Assembly (NCBI GenBank): GCA_019690055.1
Contig: JADGGF010000083.1
Coordinates: forward strand, 1-11,759
DNA from: Micromonosporaceae bacterium
GTDB lineage: Bacteria; Actinomycetota; Actinomycetes; Mycobacteriales; Micromonosporaceae
Reading direction: 5' to 3'
DNA length: 11,759 bases
Every line of letters begins with the position of its first letter. The stretch's first letter is position 1. A program made the position numbers and the translations under genes. Below, piece by piece: positions 1 through 6,644 of this stretch. Under the pieces are notes generated by a model. The model was given only the letters and a program-made list of their open reading frames with translations. It had not been told where the DNA came from and made no database searches.

Positions 1-120
1 GGTTCCGATCACCCGGGCGCCGGCCTGGTATTCGGGAAAGCCATCGATGGTTTTCGTGGTCGCTACCGGCTCGGGCTCCGGCGTCGCGGACCGGGGCACG
101 GCGGCGCCGCTGTCGGGTGC
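1..120 (-). pseudogene. Partial open frame leaving the left edge; probably the 3' part of a gene once downstream of a sigma gene
   Basis: Reading the minus strand from 120 to 1 gives 40 open codons directly after an in-frame TGA at 121-123. The start is Pro/Glu/Thr-rich like a linker, followed by a more ordered stretch (TKTIDGFPEYQAGARVIG). It lies in a different frame from the sigma remnant that overlaps it and does not resemble sigma region 4. The linker-then-domain layout resembles the extracytoplasmic part of membrane proteins encoded after actinobacterial SigE-type genes, but I cannot name the family. No start codon with a ribosome site is visible, so this is probably the surviving 3' portion of a gene whose 5' end was lost when it was joined to the sigma remnant. 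The frame is still open at base 1. Confidence 0.4.
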
Positions 121-356
121 TCACCGAAGGAGCGCCGGCGCCACCAGGAAACGTATGTGTGGTACATGATTTTCCGTACATGCGGTTCCGGGTTGCCACC
201 CATGCGTGCCCACGCGAACCAGGCTTTGGTCAGGGCGGTCTGCAGCAGGTCCTCCGCCGCGGCCCAGTTGTGCGTCAGCGGGAAGGCCGAGCGCAGCAAC
301 CGCGGTGAGGCGTCGACCACGAACTGATCGAAGTCACCACTGTCCTCGGACCCCAC
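63..356 (-). pseudogene. SigE-family RNA polymerase sigma factor, truncated after region 2
   Basis: The 97-codon frame matches the N-terminal half of SigE-family (ECF-like) sigma factors. Residues 6-75 carry a region 2 pattern: FDQFVVDASPRLLRSAF, then NWAAAEDLLQTALTKAW, then VRKIMYHTYVSWWRRR. This aligns in order with the intact sigma factor at 3888-4388. The GTG at 354-356 is preferred over the GTG at 387-389 because AGGGGAG sits about five bases upstream of it. Family members are about 160-180 residues. Here the protein turns into Pro/Arg-rich sequence after residue ~80 and stops at TAG (63-65), so region 4, which binds the -35 element, is absent. It is almost certainly non-functional as a promoter-specific sigma factor. 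A deletion fusing it to the frame at 1-120 explains the layout. Confidence 0.7.
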
Positions 357-537
357 CGTTACTCCCCTGTCGCCGTCGGAGCCGCCCACGCAGGCGGCCG
401 CTGACGATACGCGACGACCAGCCCGAGAGGTCGCCTCCTATGCCGGTGGTCTGCGCTCGGCGATGGCTTGGCCGAACCGATCCGCCAGCTCAGTCCCGGG
501 CCGCTCACGCCATCGTGCGACCGCCACCGGACCCGCG

Positions 538-2226
538 TCAGGACAGGCTGACCGCGAGTAGCAGCCCGGTGACGAAGGCGATCGTCGGCGCGGCGAAGAG
601 CAGGGCCAGCGCGGTGCTGGCCCGGCGACCGCCGGCGACGTGGGCCAGGACCAGCTTGACCACGGTGTGCACGCCGAGCGCCAGCGCCGCGGCGAGCGCG
701 CCCGCCTGCGCGGTCAGGGCGGTATGGTTGGCGAGATCGCCCGCGGTCAGCGCGGCCGCTCGCGAGTCGGCCAGGCCGGCGACCGCGATGGCCACGACCG
801 CCGCCCCGGCACCCAGCGTCTCCTTCACGAACGCGGAGACCACGAGGAACAGTGTCAGGATCGCGGTGAGCAGCAGCGCCGGGATCAGGTCGAACGGTCG
901 CCGGCCCACCAGCATCCGGGGTGAGCGCCGGCGCACCGGCGGCATCTCCACGGCTGGCGAGTCGACCACCGGCATCTCGCGCGTGGGCTCGTCCACGGAC
1001 GATCGGGCGACCGCCGGACGCGAGGGGTCCACTGTGGAACTCTCGAAGTCCACTCGGGACGATGCCCCAAAGTCGATCTTCGTGACGGTGGCGCCCTCGA
1101 TCACGATGGGCCGGCGGGACGGCCGCGCGGGCACCGAGACACGTTCGTCTTCCGGGCCCGCCGGTTCCGGCTCCGGCTGGTCGACGTCCGTACGGTCAGC
1201 GTCGGCACGGTCAACGTCGGCACGGTCAACGTCCGTACGCTCAGCCTCCGTGCGCTCGGCCTCCGTACGCTCAGCCTCTGTACGGTCACCGCTCGTACGG
1301 TCACCGCTCGTACGGCCACCGGTCAGCAGGTCCGGGAACCGGCCGCCCGTGGACCACAGCAACCACCCGGCCTCGGCGAGGAGCACCACGGCGGCCAGTG
1401 CGGTGGCCGGCACCAGCAGCCCCGCCACCTGGGTGTCGGCGACCGCTGTGACCAGCACGAGCTGCACGAGCGAGGCGACGGTCGCGAGCAGCGCGCCGGC
1501 CATGGCGGGGCGGAAGAGTTCGGGATCGCGGGCGGTGCGGGCCATCGCCCCGGTGGTCGCGGCACTGGAGACGAACCCCCCGGCCAGTCCGGCGGCGGGC
1601 AGCCCGCGCTCGGGGCCGGCCAGGCGCACGGCGACGTAGCCGAGCCAGCCCAGCGCGGTCACCGCCACCACGAACGTCCACATGCGACGTGGATCGACGA
1701 CGCCGCCGGGGCCGAGGTTCGCCTGCGGCATGAGGGGCAGGACGATGAAGGCGGCGACGAAGAACTTCAGCGCGTCCCGCAGCTCCAGTTCGGTGATCTT
1801 CTCGCGGATCACCGTGTGGAGGCGTTTTTTGACCAGCAGCAGCACGGCGGTGGTGACCCCGGCCGCGGCGGCCAGCGCGGGCATCGTCACCGCGAGCCCG
1901 CCGAGCAGCACGGTCAGCAGCAGAGCCACGGCGCTGGCCGTGCTCAGCCGGGCCCTGGTCGGACCGCTCGGCTCGGTGGCGCCTTCCTCCTCAGTCGGCG
2001 GGCTGGCCGGCGTCGGGCGCAGGTAACCGGCCGCCATCAGCACCGCGGCTCCGGCGACGGCGGCCGCGAGCACCAGCGGATGCAGCAGGGCGGCGATCGT
2101 CCCGGCGAGACCGGCCAGCGCGAAGGTCCGGACACCGGCGGGCCCGCCGTCTCGTTCCCGCTCCGCGCCGATGAGAAAACCGATCGCGAGCGCGATCGCG
2201 GCCGCCTGCCACGCCGCCGTCGCCAC
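538..2226 (-). CDS. MgtC/SapB-DUF4010 family multi-pass membrane protein with a long hydrophilic repeat insert
   Basis: This is a 562-residue integral membrane protein. The N-terminus (residues ~8-45, with IGFLIGAERE and GVRTFALAGLAG) matches the MgtC/SapB motif. Residues ~148-230 (LRDALKFFVAAFIVLPLMP, the DPRRMW region, then GGFVSSAATTGAMAR) match DUF4010. About ten hydrophobic segments precede residue 291 and three or four follow 445. Between them, residues ~292-444 are hydrophilic, with nine charged pentapeptides at 305-349 and a Pro/Ser/Val-rich tail, which is unusual for the family. The GTG start at 2224-2226 has AAGGGGAGG four bases upstream. MgtC-type proteins are linked to magnesium homeostasis and intracellular survival, but the substrate of DUF4010 proteins is not settled. 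It appears monocistronic. Family assignment is firm; function is uncertain. Confidence 0.85.
   Translation of the reverse strand: MATAAWQAAAIALAIGFLIGAERERDGGPAGVRTFALAGLAGTIAALLHPLVLAAAVAGAAVLMAAGYLRPTPASPPTEEEGATEPSGPTRARLSTASAVALLLTVLLGGLAVTMPALAAAAGVTTAVLLLVKKRLHTVIREKITELELRDALKFFVAAFIVLPLMPQANLGPGGVVDPRRMWTFVVAVTALGWLGYVAVRLAGPERGLPAAGLAGGFVSSAATTGAMARTARDPELFRPAMAGALLATVASLVQLVLVTAVADTQVAGLLVPATALAAVVLLAEAGWLLWSTGGRFPDLLTGGRTSGDRTSGDRTEAERTEAERTEAERTDVDRADVDRADADRTDVDQPEPEPAGPEDERVSVPARPSRRPIVIEGATVTKIDFGASSRVDFESSTVDPSRPAVARSSVDEPTREMPVVDSPAVEMPPVRRRSPRMLVGRRPFDLIPALLLTAILTLFLVVSAFVKETLGAGAAVVAIAVAGLADSRAAALTAGDLANHTALTAQAGALAAALALGVHTVVKLVLAHVAGGRRASTALALLFAAPTIAFVTGLLLAVSLS
1181..1315. 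repeat. Nine tandem 15-bp repeats coding for charged pentapeptides
   Basis: Nine consecutive 15-bp units fill 1181-1315 without a gap. A typical plus-strand unit is TCACCGCTCGTACGG; the units at 1286-1300 and 1301-1315 are identical, and the others differ at a few positions. The array lies in frame inside the DUF4010 gene. On the minus strand it encodes, in order, RTSGD twice, RTEAE three times, RTDVD, RADVD, RADAD and RTDVD (residues 305-349). Because each unit is five codons, gain or loss of units would keep the reading frame. The product alternates one Arg with two acidic residues in most units, which suggests a disordered polyampholyte linker. Confidence 0.9.
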
Positions 2227-2528
2227 AGCGCCTCCCCTTGAGAGTGATCTCCACCAATCTACTCGGCTGGCCAGATGTCCAGTGTGGCGGGTCGGCGGTC
2301 ATCGGTCCACCGGAACCTGTGCGACGCCGGCGCGGCCGTCGGGGACAAGGCAGGACGCCGGGATAGGCAGCCAGTACCGGTCACGCCGAGGCGTCGGTGC
2401 AGTCCACTTAGGACCAGCGGCTGTGGGCCTCCCGGAGACGGGGACGACGACGGTTACGGTGGCCTGCGCGTACACGAGGTCCGTGTTCGCTCTTGCGCCG
2501 ACGGCCCCAACGTGGGCGAGTACCCCCG
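2227..2528. other. Intergenic region between divergent mgtC-like and vapC-like genes
   Basis: These 302 bases separate the two divergent genes. The left end holds the ribosome site of the DUF4010 gene and a possible -10 element. On the plus strand a frame runs from ATG 2275 to TGA 2532 and overlaps the vapC start as GTGA. Its 85-residue translation has weak codon bias, no ribosome site and no resemblance to RHH, AbrB-like or Phd-type antitoxins, so I do not call it a gene. I see no RNA gene or clear terminator here. Confidence 0.6.
2256..2261 (-). promoter_or_regulatory. Possible -10 element of the DUF4010 gene
   Basis: TAGATT on the minus strand fits TANNNT and lies 30 bases from the GTG start. 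This would give a leader of about 20 nt carrying the AAGGGGAGG ribosome site. The best -35 candidate, TGGACA at 2276-2281, is only 14 bases away, shorter than the usual 16-18, so only the -10 is proposed. Confidence 0.3.
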
Positions 2529-2936
2529 GTGATTGTCGACGCCACCGCCATGGTCGCGGCGATCGGCGACCAAGGACCCATGGGCGACGCCGCGCGTGCT
2601 CACCTTTCCCTGGCGCCGGAGTGGCACGCACCCGCGCACATGGCGGTCGAGGTGGTTCGGACGTTCGACCGACTCGCGCGGCACGGGCACCTTCCCCAAG
2701 AGCAGGCGCGCGTCTACGCCGGGCAGATGGTTGACGGCGTCGGCGCCGCCGTCGTGCTGCACGCCGATCGGAACCTCCTGTCGGCGGCGTGGGCGCTCCG
2801 CGACTACCTTTCCACGTACGACGCGGTTTACGTCGCACTCGCCGAGTACCTGCGCCTGCCGTTGCTCACGGCCGACCAACGCCTCGCCCGCGCCTGCGAA
2901 CGCCGCATCCCAGTAGTCCTGCTGACACGAGACTGA
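2529..2936 (+). CDS. PIN-domain ribonuclease, VapC-like toxin
   Basis: The 135-residue product has PIN-domain layout. It begins MIVDATAMVAAI with acidic D4, has E41 in the helix AHMAVEVV, D98 in TYDAVYVALAEYL and D116 in LLTADQRLA. These are the four acidic metal ligands of VapC-type RNases, which cleave tRNA or rRNA in most studied cases. An ATG at 2493 would add 12 Arg/Pro-rich residues. The GTG at 2529 is preferred because PIN proteins begin at this strand. A GGGCGAG lies eight bases upstream, and the start overlaps a preceding TGA as GTGA, an arrangement common in vapBC operons. No antitoxin is recognisable upstream or downstream, so it may be an orphan toxin or have an unfamiliar partner. 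A strong hairpin follows 31 bases after the stop. Confidence 0.85.
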   Translation: MIVDATAMVAAIGDQGPMGDAARAHLSLAPEWHAPAHMAVEVVRTFDRLARHGHLPQEQARVYAGQMVDGVGAAVVLHADRNLLSAAWALRDYLSTYDAVYVALAEYLRLPLLTADQRLARACERRIPVVLLTRD

Positions 2937-2967
2937 GCGACGTTACGGCGATGGTGGAGAACGGTGA

Positions 2968-3000
2968 ACCCCCAGCCGAGTAGGGGTCTCGGCTGGGGGT
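2968..3000. terminator. Bidirectional hairpin terminator between converging genes
   Basis: A perfect 13-bp inverted repeat, ACCCCCAGCCGAG (2968-2980) and CTCGGCTGGGGGT (2988-3000), encloses a 7-base loop. It lies between the converging vapC-like gene (ends 2936) and the sigma-partner gene (ends 3044), so it could stop transcription both ways. There is no long T run after it in either direction, which is usual for high-GC actinobacteria. Its stem is stronger than any other hairpin noted outside the 4518-4624 array. Confidence 0.75.
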
Positions 3001-3043
3001 GATGGGCCGGTGCCGCTCGGGCGGCGTCGTGAGTCAGCGTCGC

Positions 3044-3895
3044 TCAGCCGGCGACGGTGAGCTCAGGGTCGCTGGCGATGGTGACCAACTGCTCCTTGGT
3101 CAGTAGGAGCTCCGCCAGAGGCGTCGTACCGGGCTCGTCGGACTTCAGGGCGTTGACGATCGCCACGAGCACCTTGGCGTTCGTCCAGGTCACGTACGCG
3201 TCACGGCGCATGATGGCGGGCTGGCCCGGGCAGTCGACGCACCTTTCGCTCGTGACCACGATCGTCTGCCCCTCGGCACCGACACTCTCCTCGCACTCGG
3301 TCACCACGCGGTACCCCTCGGAGGTGAACGCGTCGTGGGCCGGCACCTGGGAGCATGCGTCGAACCACATGATCGGCCTGGGGGCGCCCGCCGGGAGGGG
3401 CGTCGGCATCTCGAACTCCGGAGTACGGCCGCCCCGCCACGACACGAAGGACAGCTGGCCCTTCCCGGCCGCGGTCGTCAGAACGGTGCTGCTTTCGTAC
3501 CGCCCGAGGTCGTCGCTCACGGAGAGCACCACGCCGGCCTGGCCCGTCGGCCAGTTGGTGAGCTCGACGCCGGGGAGGGCAGCGGCGAGCCCGTCCGCCA
3601 GCGCGGTCGCGAGGCGCTGCCGGGTCTGCTCCGGCGTTTCGTCGTAGACCGGGGCCACGCCCGGCGTACCGGAGGCTTCCGTCCCGGGCTGCGCCTGGAT
3701 CGGGTCGGTCGGTGCCGTGGGCGATCCCCCGAGGGTGGCCAGCACCACGGCGACGGCCGCCACGGCCGGAACCGCGGGGCTGATCATGGCGAGGCGACGC
3801 AGCCGGGTACGCCGACGGCCGGCCGCGACCACCCGGTCGATGTCGACCGTGCTGGTGGGCGGTGCCCCGATGGCCGCATCGAGGATGTCACGCAT
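3044..3895 (-). CDS. Single-pass membrane protein encoded with a SigE-family sigma factor; putative anti-sigma-like regulator
   Basis: The product is 283 residues. A cytoplasmic N-terminus (1-34, with DIDRVVAAGRRRTRLRR) precedes one membrane helix at ~35-56, a Pro/Thr-rich linker (57-85) and an extracytoplasmic domain of about 195 residues. Cysteines 181, 201, 219 and 222 (the last two as CVDC) could form disulfides. The ATG at 3893-3895 is chosen because AGGAG lies five bases upstream, within the end of the sigma gene; the two genes overlap by 8 bp (3888-3895), implying coupled translation. Longer forms extending into the sigma gene are unlikely. Genes of this shape commonly follow SigE-family genes in Micromonosporaceae and are presumed to control the sigma factor. 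I see no zinc-binding anti-sigma HxxxCxxC motif. The regulatory role is inferred from context only. Confidence 0.75.
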   Translation of the reverse strand: MRDILDAAIGAPPTSTVDIDRVVAAGRRRTRLRRLAMISPAVPAVAAVAVVLATLGGSPTAPTDPIQAQPGTEASGTPGVAPVYDETPEQTRQRLATALADGLAAALPGVELTNWPTGQAGVVLSVSDDLGRYESSTVLTTAAGKGQLSFVSWRGGRTPEFEMPTPLPAGAPRPIMWFDACSQVPAHDAFTSEGYRVVTECEESVGAEGQTIVVTSERCVDCPGQPAIMRRDAYVTWTNAKVLVAIVNALKSDEPGTTPLAELLLTKEQLVTIASDPELTVAG

Positions 3896-4388
3896 TGTTA
3901 CTCCTGTAATACAGCTCAGTGGCCGGTCCGCGCAGCGCCTCGAGGGCTCGCGCGGTCTGGCTCTTGACGGTTCCGGTGGAGACGCCGAGGATCTCGGCGG
4001 TCTGTTCGACCGACAGGTCGCAGTAGAAGCGGAGGACAAGGCAGGCTCGTCGACGCGGGGGCAGCTCTGCGAGCAGGGCGAGCAGGTCCCCGTCGCTGTG
4101 TGGGGTTACGGGCTGTACCTGCTCGGGCGGGTCCTCGACCGTGTGCTCCCGCCGCCACGGCTTGCGCCGCTCGTCGAGCCAGGCATGGGCGAGGATGCCG
4201 TGCACGTAGGCGTCAAGGTTCTCCGCCTGTTGCGCGCGGCGCCAGTGCTCGTAGAGCTTCACCAGCGTCGTGCCGACAAGGTCATCTGCGGTGTGCCAGT
4301 CCCGGCAGTACAGGAACGCTGTCCGTCGCAGACGGTCCATCCGCGCCGCGACGTAGTGGCGGAACTCCGCTTCCTCGTGCGCCTTCAC
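3888..4388 (-). CDS. SigE-family RNA polymerase sigma factor
   Basis: This 166-residue protein is the usual length for the SigE/ECF-like family in actinobacteria. Region 2 spans ~8-80 (FRHYVAARMDRLRRTAFLYC, DWHTADDLVGTTLVKLYEHW, ENLDAYVHGILAHAWLDERR). Region 4 spans ~100-152 (LLALLAELPPRRRACLVLRF, then LSVEQTAEILGVSTGTVKSQ), with a helix-turn-helix that reads the -35 element. A Pro/Gln-rich linker joins them. GTG at 4386-4388 is the start; AGGAGGG lies seven bases upstream. The stop overlaps the next gene by 8 bp, so the pair forms an operon. Targets cannot be read from the sequence. The truncated sigma factor at the left edge is a related copy. Assignment to the family is firm; the signal sensed is unknown. 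Confidence 0.92.
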   Translation of the reverse strand: MKAHEEAEFRHYVAARMDRLRRTAFLYCRDWHTADDLVGTTLVKLYEHWRRAQQAENLDAYVHGILAHAWLDERRKPWRREHTVEDPPEQVQPVTPHSDGDLLALLAELPPRRRACLVLRFYCDLSVEQTAEILGVSTGTVKSQTARALEALRGPATELYYRSNNA

Positions 4389-4517
4389 ACGCTGTCCCTC
4401 CTGGGCCTACCGGCAACGGTTGATGGTGTCTGGTGAGCGCTCGTAGGAGTGTCGTAACGACCCACCGGGCAGGTTGCTCGCCCGGCGTCGAAAACCAGAA
4501 AGATGGCGTCAGAACCA

Positions 4518-4624
4518 GCCCAGAAAGTCACTTTCTGGGCACTCATGCCTCTCGCCATGGCCCAGAAAGTGACTTCTTGGGCAGGTACGCCTCCCGTCAT
4601 GGCCCGGGAAGTCGCTTTCCGGGC
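4518..4624. repeat. Array of three 23-bp palindromes at an exact 42-bp period
   Basis: Three copies occupy 4518-4540, 4560-4582 and 4602-4624. Copy 1 is a perfect palindrome: arms GCCCAGAAAGT and ACTTTCTGGGC around one central C. Copy 2 keeps the left arm but has ACTTCTTGGGC on the right. Copy 3 has GCCCGGGAAGT and GCTTTCCGGGC, with one fully compensatory A-T to G-C change and two changes that leave G-U pairs. The 19-base spacers are related to each other and both end in CATG. The array sits between the end of modC and the start of the SigE gene, both on the minus strand. It could end mod transcription, bind a protein, or be a dispersed REP/MITE-like element. Short frames across it appear to be by-products of the repeat. 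Confidence 0.85.
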
Positions 4625-4650
4625 ACGTGCGCCGCCCAACCGCCGGGATG

Positions 4651-5766
4651 TCAGCCGGCGGGGTAGGCGCGGGTCTCGGTTGCTTTGACGGCGGCCCAGA
4701 GTTGTTGCCCTGGCTCGAGTCTCAGGGCGGCGGCCGCGGCGGGAGTTATGTCGGCGGATGCCTCGCCCGGTCCCCCGGCGAGTTGGACCCGGATGTTGTC
4801 GCCGTGACGGGTGACCCCGGTGACCGTGGCCGACCAGGTGTTGCGGGGGCTGCCCTGGAGCGGGTCGGAATGGAGGGCGACTGCGGCGGGTGGGAAGGCC
4901 ACGAAGGCGTCGCCGTGCACGGTGTCGGCGGTCGTGAGGGCCATGCCGGTGGGGAGCGCGACGGTGTGGCCGTCGGCGCGGCCGCGGTAGAGGTTGAGGC
5001 CGACCAGCCGCGCGACGTAGTCGGTGCGCGGGCGGGCGGTGACGGTGGCGGCGTCGCCTTCCTGTACGACGCGGCCGTTCTCGATGATGACGAGCCGGTC
5101 GGCCAGCACGAAGGCGTCGAGGGGGTCGTGGGTGACGACGAGGGTCGCTCCGGGGTGGTCGGCGAGGTGGCGGTGCAGCTCGGCCCGGGTGTCCAGCCGC
5201 GTACGCGCGTCGAGGGCGGCCAGCGGTTCGTCGAGCAGGAGCAGCGCCGGCCGCAGGGCGAGTGCCCGGGCGAGGGCGACGCGTTGGGCCTGGCCGCCGG
5301 AGAGCTGGCGGGGTCGCCGGCCGGCCACGTCGGCGAGGCCGACACGGGCCAGCCATTCGTGCGCGATCGCCCGGGCCTGGGTCCGGGACGCACCTCGGCA
5401 GCGGGGGCCGAACGCGACGTTCTCCAGCGCGGACAGGTGAGGGAAGAGCAAATAGTCCTGGAACACGACGCCGACGCCGCGCCGCTCGGGCGGGACGAAG
5501 GTGCCGGCGGCGTCGTCCAGGCAGGTTCCGTCCAGGTCGATGCGACCGTCGGTGAGCGGGGTCAGGCCGGCCAGGGCCCGCAGTGCCGTGGTCTTGCCGG
5601 CTCCGTTGGGTCCGAGCAGGGCCACCACCTCACCCGGCGCCACGGTCAGGTCGATGTCGAGACGGAACGCCGTACGCTCGACGACCAGATGGGCGCGCAG
5701 CCCGACCGCGGACGCCGCGCGGTCGGCCGCGGGCGGAGGGGAATTCGGATTGTCCACTGTGGTCAT
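4651..5766 (-). CDS. modC: Molybdate ABC transporter ATP-binding protein ModC
   Basis: This 371-residue ATPase powers molybdate import with ModB and ModA. It shows Walker A GPNGAGKT (52-59), Q-loop VVFQD (Q103), signature LSGGQ (155-159), Walker B LLLLDE (175-180) and H-loop H213 in VVTHD. Residues ~300-367 form a C-terminal TOBE-type domain, the part that in ModC proteins binds oxyanion. The ATG at 5764-5766 overlaps the TGA of modB as ATGA, giving translational coupling. The same frame stays open upstream across modB and modA, but that extension has no domain sense and is rejected. The N-terminus has about 20 Pro/Ala-rich residues before the ABC core. It is the last gene of the operon, and the palindrome array begins 27 bases after its stop. 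Confidence 0.95.
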   Translation of the reverse strand: MTTVDNPNSPPPAADRAASAVGLRAHLVVERTAFRLDIDLTVAPGEVVALLGPNGAGKTTALRALAGLTPLTDGRIDLDGTCLDDAAGTFVPPERRGVGVVFQDYLLFPHLSALENVAFGPRCRGASRTQARAIAHEWLARVGLADVAGRRPRQLSGGQAQRVALARALALRPALLLLDEPLAALDARTRLDTRAELHRHLADHPGATLVVTHDPLDAFVLADRLVIIENGRVVQEGDAATVTARPRTDYVARLVGLNLYRGRADGHTVALPTGMALTTADTVHGDAFVAFPPAAVALHSDPLQGSPRNTWSATVTGVTRHGDNIRVQLAGGPGEASADITPAAAAALRLEPGQQLWAAVKATETRAYPAG

Positions 5767-6638
5767 GCCGGGCTGCCGATCCACTTCTCCCGCAGGGCGA
5801 CGAGGATGGCGACGCTGACGGCGAGCAGCACGAGGCTGAGCACGATCGCGGCGGGCGGATCGGTCTCCAGGAGCAGGTAGACGCTCAGCGGCATGGTCTG
5901 GGTGCGCCCGGGGAAGTTGCCGGCGAAGGTGATCGTCGCCCCGAACTCGCCGAGCGCGCGCGCCCAGCACAGGACCGAACCGGCCGCGATGCCGGGCGCG
6001 ACGAGCGGCAGCGTGACCCGCCGGAAGGTCGTCCACCGGCTCGCGCCGAGCGTGGCCGCGGCCTCCTCGTACCGGTCGTCCACGCCCCGCAGCGCGCCCT
6101 CGACCGCGATGACCAGGAACGGCATGGCCACGAACGCCTCGGCGATGACGACCGCGCTGGTGGTGAACGGGATCGTCGCATCGAACCACTTGTCCAACCA
6201 CTGGCCGATGATGCCCCGCCGGCCGAGCAGCAGCAGCAACGCCAGACCACCGACCACGGGTGGCAGGACCAGCGGCACGGTGACCAGCGCCCGGGCCAAC
6301 CGTCGACCGGGGAAGTCGACCCGGGCGAGCAGCCAGGCCAGCGGCACCCCGAGGACCAGGCAGACGGCGGTGGCCAGTGTCGCGGCGACCAGCGACAGCC
6401 GCAGCGCGGCCAGCACCTCGGGCTCGGTGAGTCGCTGGGGCAACGTGGGCCAGGGGGCGCGGACGAAGAGTCCGACCAGCGGCAGCACCAGGAACGCCAA
6501 CGCGACCGCCGCCGGCAACGCCAGGGGGGCCGGAACCCGGCGACGGGCCAGTCGGCGAGCCGGCCGCCGACGGTCCACTGTAGAGGTTGGCGAGTCGAGG
6601 GCGGAGGGGCCGGTGCCGGAGGACGTGTCGGTGACCAT
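5763..6638 (-). CDS. modB: Molybdate ABC transporter permease ModB
   Basis: The 291-residue permease has a basic, Pro/Ser-rich cytoplasmic N-terminus (1-36) and about six membrane segments (~38-60, 78-103, 116-138, 160-182, 212-232, 262-283). The EAA loop that docks on ModC is clear at 191-212 (EEAAATLGASRWTTFRRVTL). The fold and motifs are those of the ModB/CysW (BPD_transp_1) permeases. The ATG at 6636-6638 follows the modA stop by six bases. The upstream sequence holds only a weak ribosome site, so expression probably relies on coupling to modA. The stop overlaps modC by four bases. The flanking modA and modC genes make molybdate rather than sulfate the likely substrate. Confidence 0.94.
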   Translation of the reverse strand: MVTDTSSGTGPSALDSPTSTVDRRRPARRLARRRVPAPLALPAAVALAFLVLPLVGLFVRAPWPTLPQRLTEPEVLAALRLSLVAATLATAVCLVLGVPLAWLLARVDFPGRRLARALVTVPLVLPPVVGGLALLLLLGRRGIIGQWLDKWFDATIPFTTSAVVIAEAFVAMPFLVIAVEGALRGVDDRYEEAAATLGASRWTTFRRVTLPLVAPGIAAGSVLCWARALGEFGATITFAGNFPGRTQTMPLSVYLLLETDPPAAIVLSLVLLAVSVAILVALREKWIGSPA

Positions 6639-6644
6639 GGGAGC

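Noticed and set aside
390..537. Possible RNA gene or terminator after the DUF4010 gene
   Set aside because: No convincing stem, conserved RNA motif or coding frame was seen in these 148 bases.
1181..1315. CRISPR or iteron-type origin
   Set aside because: The 15-bp units are contiguous and in frame inside a coding gene, and code for a regular pentapeptide.
206..1639. Long plus-strand open frame of 477 codons antisense to the DUF4010 gene
   Set aside because: It is Ser/Ala/Arg-rich with no domain pattern. It is the shadow of a GC-rich gene whose opposite strand encodes clear membrane segments and family motifs.
2275..2532. Antitoxin gene upstream of the PIN toxin
   Set aside because: The 85-residue frame has no antitoxin-like DNA-binding motif, no ribosome site and weak codon bias. 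Only the stop-start overlap supports it.
4451..4478. ECF-type promoter upstream of the sigma gene (minus strand GCAACC and CGTTAC, the latter within an 11-bp palindrome)
   Set aside because: The two elements are only about 12-13 bases apart, against about 16 expected, so the match is likely by chance. The palindrome GTCGT-A-ACGAC at 4451-4461 is short and unsupported.
4518..4624. CRISPR array
   Set aside because: There are only three palindromic copies, the spacers are short (19 bases) and similar to one another, and no cas genes are present.
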